Below, piece by piece: positions 30,729-39,032 of a DNA stretch of 64,000 nucleotides. The position numbers were made by a program, and so were the translations under genes. The notes beneath the pieces were generated by a model. That model was given only the letters and a program-made list of their open reading frames with translations. It was not told where the DNA came from and made no database searches. Positions within the stretch are counted from its first letter, which is position 1, and the number at the start of each line of letters is the position of its first letter. The DNA is from Pseudo-nitzschia pungens (Eukaryota; Bacillariophyta; Bacillariophyceae; Bacillariales; Bacillariaceae). The DNA is taken from assembly GCA_037355855.1 (NCBI GenBank), contig CM074759.1:7440001-7504000 (forward strand), written 5' to 3'.

Positions 30729-31128
30729 GAGTGATTCCCGAAACTAATATGTGTAATATCATAACCTAAATTCAATGTCCTCATTGTTTTTGGCGCACCC
30801 AACGGACAGGCATTAAAAACGGATGACAGACAGGCGTGCAGAAGGCCTATTTGGGAATTTGGAATCATGTTTCGAAAAACAAAAAATGCTCTCTTTATTC
30901 CCTAACTGCGCATCTATCGACAATTTTTAGCGCGCGATTATTGTTTTCAAGATTCCTTGAAAATATGAATTGGTGCTTAAAATCTAGAGGAGGCAGATAT
31001 GTGTCCTCCAGATTCTGAGAAATGGGTTAATAGATTCTTATTTTTCTATGTGTGAGCACATAGATCTGTGTGTGCCACGTCACGAATAATGTAATATGGC
31101 ACGTGCATATTAGTTTCGGGAATCACTC
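30729..31128 (+). mobile_element. MITE, GAGTGATTCCCGAAA family (400 bp)
   Basis: The ends are perfect inverted repeats of 23 bases or more: GAGTGATTCCCGAAACTAAT at the left, ATTAGTTTCGGGAATCACTC at the right. AAT flanks both sides (30726-30728 and 31129-31131). Internal words TTTTTGGCGCACCCAACGG and AGGCCTATTTGGGAATTTGG match the trio at 20628-21754. A hairpin near 30980-31015 is kept although its arm sequence differs from that of the trio. Confidence 0.92.
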
Positions 31129-31131
31129 AAT

Positions 31132-31812
31132 CAATAGCAGGTAAGTCTTAGATGGTTCTATCGACTTTAGAGCTGGTCTTGTTGTTGCAAATATCTTACT
31201 CAATGAAGTCGACACATGAATTTTGGCATCGACGTCAATTTTTAGGCTGGTTTCTCAGTTTTTCTTTCAGAAAGAACTCTAATTGGTACTTACCGGATGT
31301 GTTCTTGTTCGAGATTGATAGACGACGGTACGGTATGTTTCTGAAGGTCGGATCCGACGGTATCAACGATTTTAACCAATAGGACTGATCAGATCAGTAA
31401 AAAACTGATGTAGGATTAAAAAAATTGGGTGGGCGAAATGTACTGTGGCACAGTAGGTACAGGTAGATTTTTGCCCCGCCACTACTTAGACGATAGAGAA
31501 GCCAATAGTGAAAAAAACGGTAAGATTATTGCGCCCTTCACCGAAAGTGCATTTTCTTCCGCTCCAGGCTATCGGTCTGCAACTTCGGGAAGTTTGAAGG
31601 TGACATAATTTGTAATTTGGCACTTGTGGCATAACGGTAAACTTTTACGACTAATCGTATCCATAACGAATTCACAAAATATACTTCGTACTGTAATAAT
31701 TTGAAATTATGCAAAAAATTGATATCGGTTTGCACGGCGAGAAAAATCTCATGAATTAAATAACACTACGGTATCTCTTTCGCTTTCGCTCTCGTTCTCT
31801 CTTTGTTTGACG
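31132..31812. other. Upstream region of the histidinol-phosphatase gene
   Basis: No gene recognised. A CT-rich leader (CTCTTTCGCTTTCGCTCTCGTTCTCTC) lies just before the start at 31813. Confidence 0.5.
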
Positions 31813-32979
31813 ATGACAATGAAGATCCAATGGGCTTGGACACTGTTAGCGCCACGAACTGTGCTGGGAAACCTTCCATCCGAACGATATCAGTGGCTCT
31901 ATAGTGCATTCATCGGTAGCCCGCGCACAGAAGGAAAATACGGTGCGTTTTCTTTGGAACCACGAGCCCCGATTTTGTCTTCAAAAACGAATCCAGATCA
32001 TTTCGATGGTCTCGAACTCGAGTCATCCATGATAGAAGAACTCACATCCTTTGCCAACGACTTGGCGGATGCTGCCGGTGATGCGATCATGCCGTTTTGG
32101 CGTCGGAAGGGCGTCCAAGTCGAAACCAAATTTGACCAGGATCGATCGATATCTCAGACAGTTTCCCCCGTTACGATTGCCGATCGGTCGGCCGAAAAAG
32201 CTATGAGGAACCTGATCGAAGACAGGTATCCATCGCACGGAATCTATGGCGAAGAATACGGTCAAATCCGAACCGATGCCGATTTTGTGTGGGTCCTCGA
32301 TCCCATCGACGGAACCAAAGCCTTCATTACCGGAAAACCAACGTGGGGGACTCTGATAGGATGTTTGCATCGCGGTGTTCCCGTTGTCGGTGTCATCAAC
32401 CACTGCGTTTTGCAAGAACGGTGGGTGGGGTCGATTGGAAATCCGACTCGATTGAACGGTGAACCGGTATCGGTCGCAAAAACATCCGCAAGAACGCTGT
32501 GCGATGCAACCCTTTACACCACAACGCCGGACATGTTCCGAGCCGGAGAGGAAATGGAGAAGTTCGAGGCTGTAAGGGATGCATCGCTGCGGACACTCTA
32601 CGGGTGCGATTGTTATGCGTATGCACTCGTTGCTTCGGGCTTTGGAGCCGATGCCGTTGTCGAGGCCGATTTGGGATTGTACGACTATGCTGCCATCGTT
32701 CCGGTGATGCAGAGTGCCGGTGGTGTCATTACAGACTGGGATGGCAATGCTCTAACGTTGAAGAACCACGATAATTCCAAGGGTCGAGTGGTTGCCAGCT
32801 CGAACACAGCGCTGCACGACGAAATGTTGAGGGTGCTGTCGTCAACACCATCCACAGCGCAACCACTAGGTGGACAACACACGATCGAAAAAGAACTCTC
32901 AGGTGGAGGAGTTTTCCGACAAACGTTCGCTTTTGTGTCGGGAGTACTGCTAGGAATAATAGGACGATTTGCTAAATAA
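31813..32979 (+). CDS. Histidinol-phosphatase, inositol monophosphatase family
   Basis: 388 residues from ATG 31813. The family dephosphorylates small phosphates with Mg2+ and Li+-sensitive chemistry. Seen here: metal-binding GEEYG near residue 146, the signature WVLDPIDGTKAF near 160, and the third motif LYDYAAIVPVMQSAGG. The run FITGKPTWGTLIGCL followed by VVGVINHCVLQERWVG is the pattern of HisN-type histidinol-phosphatases (plant HISN7), which favours the penultimate step of histidine synthesis over inositol phosphatase. The N-terminus carries a hydrophobic stretch (WAWTLLAPRTVLG) and a SAFIGSP motif that may direct it to the plastid, where plants place this step. The extra C-terminal segment ends in one hydrophobic helix (FAFVSGVLLGIIGRF), unusual for the family. 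It ends 64 bp from the 3' end of MFS paralogue 2. Confidence 0.85.
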   Translation: MTMKIQWAWTLLAPRTVLGNLPSERYQWLYSAFIGSPRTEGKYGAFSLEPRAPILSSKTNPDHFDGLELESSMIEELTSFANDLADAAGDAIMPFWRRKGVQVETKFDQDRSISQTVSPVTIADRSAEKAMRNLIEDRYPSHGIYGEEYGQIRTDADFVWVLDPIDGTKAFITGKPTWGTLIGCLHRGVPVVGVINHCVLQERWVGSIGNPTRLNGEPVSVAKTSARTLCDATLYTTTPDMFRAGEEMEKFEAVRDASLRTLYGCDCYAYALVASGFGADAVVEADLGLYDYAAIVPVMQSAGGVITDWDGNALTLKNHDNSKGRVVASSNTALHDEMLRVLSSTPSTAQPLGGQHTIEKELSGGGVFRQTFAFVSGVLLGIIGRFAK

Positions 32980-33043
32980 GTGAAACATTTGCTGTGTGTC
33001 AACTTCTACAATAACGTTACAATGGTTGGAATCTCTGACGCTA

Positions 33044-34967
33044 TCAAAGTCGCTTCCCTTTCGGCTTCGGAGCTGCCGGTTTCTTGGGAACAACAATTGT
33101 TTGAGGGTCTTTGAAGCTGCTGCCTTTTCTGACGCTCAAGTATGCTATCAACATCACCACAAAACAGGCATCGAATATACCTGCGTAGATAAAGGTTCGG
33201 ACTGTTCCTAATTTCGATTGCAGCTTCCCGCCAATGATTGCTCCTAGGGATTGCCCAAGACCACCGTACATTGCATTCAATAGCATCAACTGTTGTTGGC
33301 AATGATAACGAAAACGATAGAATGCGGAACGCGATATGAATGAGCATTCACGAAACAAACGAACGGATGGCACCGTGATCAAACTCCGTCAATCGTCAAC
33401 TCACCATTGTGGCTTGCATTCCCGGAGGAGCGATACGACTTGCATAAATCGTGCACGTGGACCAGAAGGCCGCAAACGTAGCCCCTCGCAAGGCCTCCGC
33501 GGGAAGACCTTGTAGTGGGCTCTGCATGAAAGCGTAGTTGAAGTATCGAAGGACATAGTTTACCAAGCTGAAGGCTAGCACTCTGTCGGCGCCCAACAAT
33601 TCTGTGAGTGGTCCACTGAACCAAAACATGGGCGCCCCCGCCATGCTCGACACGAGTCGGCTGAGACCCATCTCCTTTCCACTCCCACCGACCTCTCGTA
33701 TCCGCACGTAGGCAAAGTTTTCAATCACACCGCTGGAAATACCAACCACCAAAACCAAAAAGAAGAAAAGCATGGCGTCGCTGTTATGAAATAGTACTCG
33801 AATACCCTCCAAAACATTGGGCGTGCTGTCACTGGTTTTGGCGGCACGGTTTTGTTTGGCACTCCTTTCCGTCGAAAGTTTTTCGGCACTTGTTGGCACA
33901 TCCTTCTTTGTCCACCGATGAAATGCTCGTATGCAAATGAAGGTCGGAATCGAGAGAAGTGCGTGCGTGAAGAATAGCAATCTGTATCCGGTTATTTTCT
34001 GCCAAATTTGATTGATTTTTTCAACGAGGCTGCCTTTGCTGCTCATAATCGCTGCAGTCGTGAGTGTGACGTCGCCCGTCGCATCTCTTTGTTGCTGCGC
34101 CTGCTGACTCTTGGAAAGTATGAGGCCTACCACGCTGCTTCCAACTCCAAAACCCAACTGTCCCCAAAGTCGCAATCTGCCATAAAGCTTGCCATTTTTG
34201 ATGTTCGACATGACCATGGAATCTATGAGCGACTTAACGGGTGCGTTAAAGAACGCCGTGATGAATACCATGGACATGATCCAGAAGGGATCGTGCCTCC
34301 ACGAGACAGCTAGTTGCCCAACTAATGACACCAGGAAGGTGAAATACAAGATAGTGAACGGACTTCCCGTTTGATCCGAAATGATCCCCCAAAGAGGAGC
34401 TACCAGAAATGTCGTAAATGGTTTGATAGCCCCGAGCATACCAATGACTTGTCCACCGTGACCCAATGAATGATAGTAAACAGGAAGGTAAGGGAGAAGA
34501 GATCCCAACGAAGCATAGTATGAGAAGAACATTATTCGGATCAGTATCAAAAGGTTAGGGGGATCCTCGTCCATACTGGCGGCATTGCTGCCTTTGCCGA
34601 GTCCTTGTTTCCCATTTTTGAGTTGTTTTGTCGAAGTCGCACCGCCACGTGGAATCGTTGTTACCGTCGCCATTGTTCGTGCGGTTCTCTGTGATACCGA
34701 TTGCCTCTTTCCTGGATCATTGAATGCGAAGTTGAGGTTGAATGTGTTGTCGGTCAGCTTTTGATCCCTCGTTGGTCGACAATGATTCCTTGCATAGTCA
34801 TGGTTCATAGGAAACTGCTGTCGATGGTGTGACACAGCATCTGTCAAAGACAGCAAATGTGTCGTGAATAGTAATAATAGCCCCACTGTCTTCATCGCCG
34901 GTACCGCTGCTACTGATGCGGAGGATTTATCAGAATTGATGCGTTTCCGATAACATGATTGCGGCAT
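33044..34967 (-). CDS. MFS transporter, paralogue 2 (2 exons)
   Basis: Exon 1 is 34967-33405 and exon 2 is 33289-33044, with a 115-bp intron in phase 0 (donor CACAATG|GTGAGT, acceptor CAACAACAG|TTGATG). This gives 602 residues from ATG 34967, or 578 from ATG 34895. The second start begins MKTVGLLLLFTTHLLSL, a good signal peptide, and I prefer it. About 12 hydrophobic helices, LPYLPVYYHSLGHGG in the first loop, and PLWGIISDQTG (the MFS loop 2-3 signature) support an MFS_1-like transporter. The last exon adds LMLLNAMYGGLGQSLGAIIGGKL and a Lys/Pro-rich tail (KKPAAPKPKGKRL). Substrate unknown. Its intron is at a different site from that of paralogue 1. Confidence 0.88.
33290..33404 (-). other. 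Intron of MFS paralogue 2
   Basis: 115 bp, GTGAGTTGAC at the start and CCAACAACAG at the end on the minus strand, phase 0. Splicing joins ATM to LMLLNAM, matching ATVLLLLNG in paralogue 1. Confidence 0.85.
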
Positions 34968-35656
34968 TTTACACAATCTACGTTCACGCACCGCGTTTTC
35001 CCGCGTTTAGGAGCGCTTTTCAGGCAGGCACTACCCTGAAGTATAATCAATCGACTCAACGAGTGATTGTAAAGTCTCCTTCAGTACCGGGTACAAGTAT
35101 TCTTCTGATCAGAGTTCTCGATCCTTGTACCGGTCAAGGTTATTCGTTGCTACTGGTTTCAGATTGTGGCAGTCTATTGTCGATGTGTGCAATGGAGATT
35201 CGAAACGGAAGCATTAAATACCGTACCAACACCATCAACGGAAAGCACAAAAGGGAAAAATGGATGGCAGTGTGTAGATTCGTGATGTTTTGATTTTTGA
35301 GAATAGTCCATCAACCAATCACATTCTCACAATACCGTACCGTAGCTACTGAGGAGATGAGGAATCGGGAACAACTCCACTCACGCATACACTAAGGTAC
35401 CAGTTTTTTTGAAGTGCCAATACCTACGCAGTTGTTTGACATTACATTCTTTACTACAGTAGACACCATTCGTACTATTGTTTCTTACGCAAAGTACACG
35501 AAACAAAAATACGTACGAAAGTTACTTCGTAAGACATTAACCTTACTTCGTATTCCGACATCGGTATGAGGCATACCGGTACCGGTAAGGTTACAAGCTA
35601 AGATTCCCGGTACGAGTACACGGTTGGGAAATTGAAAAAAATTAACAGGAAAAAAG
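34968..35656. other. Intergenic between MFS paralogue 2 and copia-1
   Basis: No gene seen. Holds the MFS promoter side. From about 35330 it has the ACCGTACCGTAG, CATACCGGTACCGGTAAGG word pattern. Confidence 0.5.
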
Positions 35657-35911
35657 TGTTGGGATATGCCTTATTCCTCTAGGGACAAGGCCATACACAT
35701 ATATGGTATGAGAGGACAGAGAGCTGGGCGGTGCATGACAGACCGATTCCCGACCACATAAATAATATGTGGTGACAAATCTGTGATACCGGACAGCCAA
35801 GCTACCACTCACCATTTTACCAACAAACCCATAGTTTAATTTCTTGTATCTAACCAACAGAGTTTATTTGATCTCTTTAAGGTTTTCGTAGAACTCCTAC
35901 TGAATTCAACA
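35657..35911 (+). repeat. Copia-1 left LTR
   Basis: 255 bp. A palindromic TATA-like segment CCACATAAATAATATGTGG near 35754 is a candidate promoter. TAGTTTAATTTCTTGTAT at 35832-35849 is the exact reverse complement of 35911-35928, which spans the LTR end and the primer-binding position. Confidence 0.93.
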
Positions 35912-35948
35912 TACAAGAAATTAAACTACGGTATTCGGACAACCGAAT
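35912..35948 (+). promoter_or_regulatory. Copia-1 primer-binding region, self-complementary to the LTR
   Basis: The first internal bases, TACAAGAAATTAAACTA, do not begin TGG and do not look like the complement of a tRNA end. They pair perfectly with 35832-35849 inside the LTR. A hairpin with arms ATTCGG/CCGAAT and loop ACAA follows at 35933-35948. The layout recalls self-primed elements such as Tf1; function is inferred. Confidence 0.55.
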
Positions 35949-36044
35949 CGAAACCACCATAGTGTTTCCTCACCAGCACGTCGAGTAGATACACATCCTC
36001 CGAGCAAAACAAAAGCGCTGTAGTAGTCGATTTTATCCTCCAGC

Positions 36045-37154
36045 ATGGACCAACTCAACACACCAAATACACCAAAGAGCCCCGATGCAACGAGCACGCT
36101 CACCAGCAACAACCAGTCGAGCGGCAGGTCTCGAAATCGCAATCGGCGTGGCAACAGTAACAACTCCTCCACAGGAAGCGGATCAAACGAACGCAAAGCA
36201 ACTGATCGCAAAACTGATCGCAAGTTTACAGGTCTCGATCAAGATGAATTGAAGGGAATTGTAATTGATGGATCTAAATCAGGACAATATGACAAGCTAT
36301 TTGAGGGACTAAAGATCGTGGCCGGAAAGAACAATCCGAAGGTCAAGACCACTCTCATCAATATGAAGAAACTCACCGAGGAAGACTTCCAACCACCCAT
36401 GCCTAAGCCTGAACAATACAGCACTTCAAGCCCAGATGGAACAACCCTGGTCGACCAGGATAAGAAACGCCTTCTAGAAGAATTGTGGGTGAAGAAAGGA
36501 GAGCGGTCAGCGAAGAAGTTTGAAGACTACTGTGAAGATCTAACAAGTTTGTTCTCTACCATCGAGGGACAGCTAAGCCCAGGAGTGAGACAACAACTCA
36601 AGACCAACGAGCAGTGGGGAGACACAGAGCTCAACCAAGACACCCTGAAACTACTTGTCATACTCAGAGAATATTGTTACCGGGACAGTGCAACCAAGGT
36701 GCACCCAATGGTCGACACCATAAACAAAATATACAAGTTCTTCTCCTGCCGACAGGATGGAACCAAAGATGCAGCAACATATGCTGAAGAAACCAAGGCA
36801 CGCCTAGACGTGCTCACCTCAGCTGGTATTTCCATTCGATCGAAGGCCATGATCAAGCTGGCTTTAGCAAATTCATTCCAAGGGAAAACATATGAAGACT
36901 ATGAAGGAATGAGCACCGACGATCAGTCCAAGGTGCACAGAGTGATGGAAGAGATGCTACTCTCCGTTGTCATCGTAAATGGGAGTAACAACAAGTTACA
37001 TCGAAACCTTTCCGGAGTCCTCAAAGATAACTACAGTCTTGGAAATGATGTATATCCAACATCCCAGCCGAAGGCACTGGAATTATTGAATCAATACAAG
37101 TCGACCCGATCATCTGGCGGCCAAGGCAACATTAATATTAATATACTTATTTAA
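36045..37154 (+). CDS. Copia-1 Gag part of Gag-Pol (truncated by insertion)
   Basis: From ATG 36045 about 362 element-encoded residues reach 37131; the last few codons and the stop belong to the inserted LINE relative. The N-terminus is Ser/Asn/Arg-rich (SGRSRNRNRRGNSNNSS). A helical capsid-like region follows (KKRLLEELWVKKGERSAKKF, LKLLVILREYCYRD, MIKLALANSFQGKTYEDYEG). No zinc knuckle is seen up to the break. The reading frame continues after the insertion at 39033 without a shift. Confidence 0.9.
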   Translation: MDQLNTPNTPKSPDATSTLTSNNQSSGRSRNRNRRGNSNNSSTGSGSNERKATDRKTDRKFTGLDQDELKGIVIDGSKSGQYDKLFEGLKIVAGKNNPKVKTTLINMKKLTEEDFQPPMPKPEQYSTSSPDGTTLVDQDKKRLLEELWVKKGERSAKKFEDYCEDLTSLFSTIEGQLSPGVRQQLKTNEQWGDTELNQDTLKLLVILREYCYRDSATKVHPMVDTINKIYKFFSCRQDGTKDAATYAEETKARLDVLTSAGISIRSKAMIKLALANSFQGKTYEDYEGMSTDDQSKVHRVMEEMLLSVVIVNGSNNKLHRNLSGVLKDNYSLGNDVYPTSQPKALELLNQYKSTRSSGGQGNININILI

Positions 37155-39032
37155 GTAGGAAAATCCACCGAAGGTGGTTAAAAGCTACTCAGTCTGTAAC
37201 CAGACTTTATCGTCGCCTCAATCGAAGAGAGGTTAGGCCCCAAGTTGTAGAACGACGCGTCGCCTCAACCATGGGGGATTTGGGCCCCAGGTTGTAAAGA
37301 CGACTATTTTGCAAACGAACCTTGGTAAGAAACAGGAAGAAAAACAAACCAGTCCAGAGCACAACAGACACTGCTGTTGCAAAGCGTACAGGAGACGGGG
37401 TAACAAGAACGTGAAAGGGAAAGACACAAGCAAAACTGTCCCTCCAATGCTGGTATGCAGCATCCGTAATGCTAGTGGTCAGCCGACACAAGCAAAACCC
37501 TTCCTCAGATACATAGTATCAGTAATGCTAGTGGTCAGCGTACAAAAGCAAAACTCCTCTCTGGATGCTGGAGTGCAGCATCAGTAATGCGAGTAGTCAG
37601 CCCCAAACACATTCCTTACCACACACTCCTTACCATTCGTATGGTACCGTACACCAAAAACAAGCAAAATTTCCCAGGTAATGCTTGTATTCCTACTACC
37701 AAATTCGTAGAACGAACTTGCTCTCCTGTAGTAGCTTGGAAACACGGCCTTTAAGTGATAACACTTATGAACCATCAGGGCTGTAGGCTTGAAAACAGGT
37801 GGCAGCTGTACTGTGAACTGGAGGGGTATATGTTGGTGGTGAAGCATTAAGTAACATGTACTTAGCAGCTTTGGGGCTTGGGTCAGAAAAACAGTAGGTC
37901 CATAGTCAAAAACAATTATGGTCCAGCAGGGCAGTAGACTTGAAAACAGATGACAGTTGAAGTGTGCACCTGAGGGGGTTATGTAGGTAGGAGAGCCTTA
38001 AGCAAGCTGTACTTAGCGGCTTTGGGGCTTGGGTCGAGAAACAGTAGGACCATAATAGAAAACACTTATGGTCCAGGAGGGCAGTAGACTTGAAAACAGA
38101 TGACAGTTGAAGTGTGCACCTGACAGGGTTATGTAGGTAGGAGAGCCTTAAGCAAACTGTACTTAGCGACTTTGGGGCTTGGGTCAGGAAACAGTAGGAC
38201 CATAAGCGAAAACACTTATGGTCCAGCAGGGCAGTAGACTTGGAAACAGATGACATTTATACAGTACATCTGGGAGGTATATGTAGATGGTAGAGCCTTA
38301 AGTGAACTGTACTTAGCGGCTTTGGGGCTTGGGTCAGAAAACAGTAGGACCATAAGCGAAAACACTTATGGTCCAGCAGGGCAATAGACTTGGAAACAGA
38401 TGACATTTATACTGTACACCTGAGAGGTATATGTAGATGGTAGAGCCTTAAGTGAACTGTACTTAGCGGCTTTTGGGCTTGGATCAGAAAACAGTAGGAC
38501 CATAAGCGAAAACACTTATGGTCCAGCAGGGCAATAGACTTGGAAACAGATGACATCTGGAATTTCGTGTAGAAATATTCCTACAGTGGAAGAACTTTAA
38601 GTGAGAATCACTTAAGCAGCTTGGAAACAGTGTAGAACATTAAGTATAGCAAGATATACGTAAGGGCCTTGGTTGGAGCTTGGGAACAGATCGAAGCAGT
38701 ACCGTACATCGAAAAAGAGTGGTGAATTGCTGTAGTATCTGTACTGGAAGTGCTGTAGAAAATTATGTGTCGGTTTTGTGTTGGTTGTTGCTGCTGCTTG
38801 ATCGGCCGCCGAGTGGTGAATTGGCAACCAAAGCAACCAAACGAAGCATCCAGCAACTGAACCGATAGCAGAAACGAAGAGCGCAGGTCTTGGTTAATAC
38901 ATGTAGGTCCTGGGGTTGTGATTGGGGGTGTATAAGGGAGCGAGATATCGCATGGTAAAGTTGTGTAGAAATCTACGTATTTTTAGTACTGGAACATCGG
39001 AACGTCGGACAAAATGCGCGTCGCGCAAATTG
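37132..39032 (-). mobile_element. Short ORF-less member of the LINE family (1901 bp)
   Basis: Inserted antisense in copia-1 and flanked by the 17-bp duplication TGGCGGCCAAGGCAACA (37115-37131 and 39033-39049). Read on the minus strand, its 5' end CAATTTGCGCGACGCGC matches the 5' end of the LINE at 2281, and the match continues for over 60 bp. Its 3' end carries the same GAGGCGACG...AAAGTCTGGTTACAGACT motif, hairpins and TAATATTAA tail as 19964-20046. There is no ORF1 or ORF2. It therefore looks like a non-autonomous partner moved by the LINE machinery. Confidence 0.9.
37900..38545 (-). repeat. 150-bp tandem repeats in the short LINE relative
   Basis: GTCCAGCAGGGC (once GTCCAGGAGGGC) recurs at 37921, 38071, 38221, 38371 and 38521, exactly 150 bp apart. 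Four units also carry GGACCATAA...TTATGGTCC arms, for example 38197-38224, giving a hairpin with 9-10 paired bases and a short loop in each unit. Confidence 0.9.
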
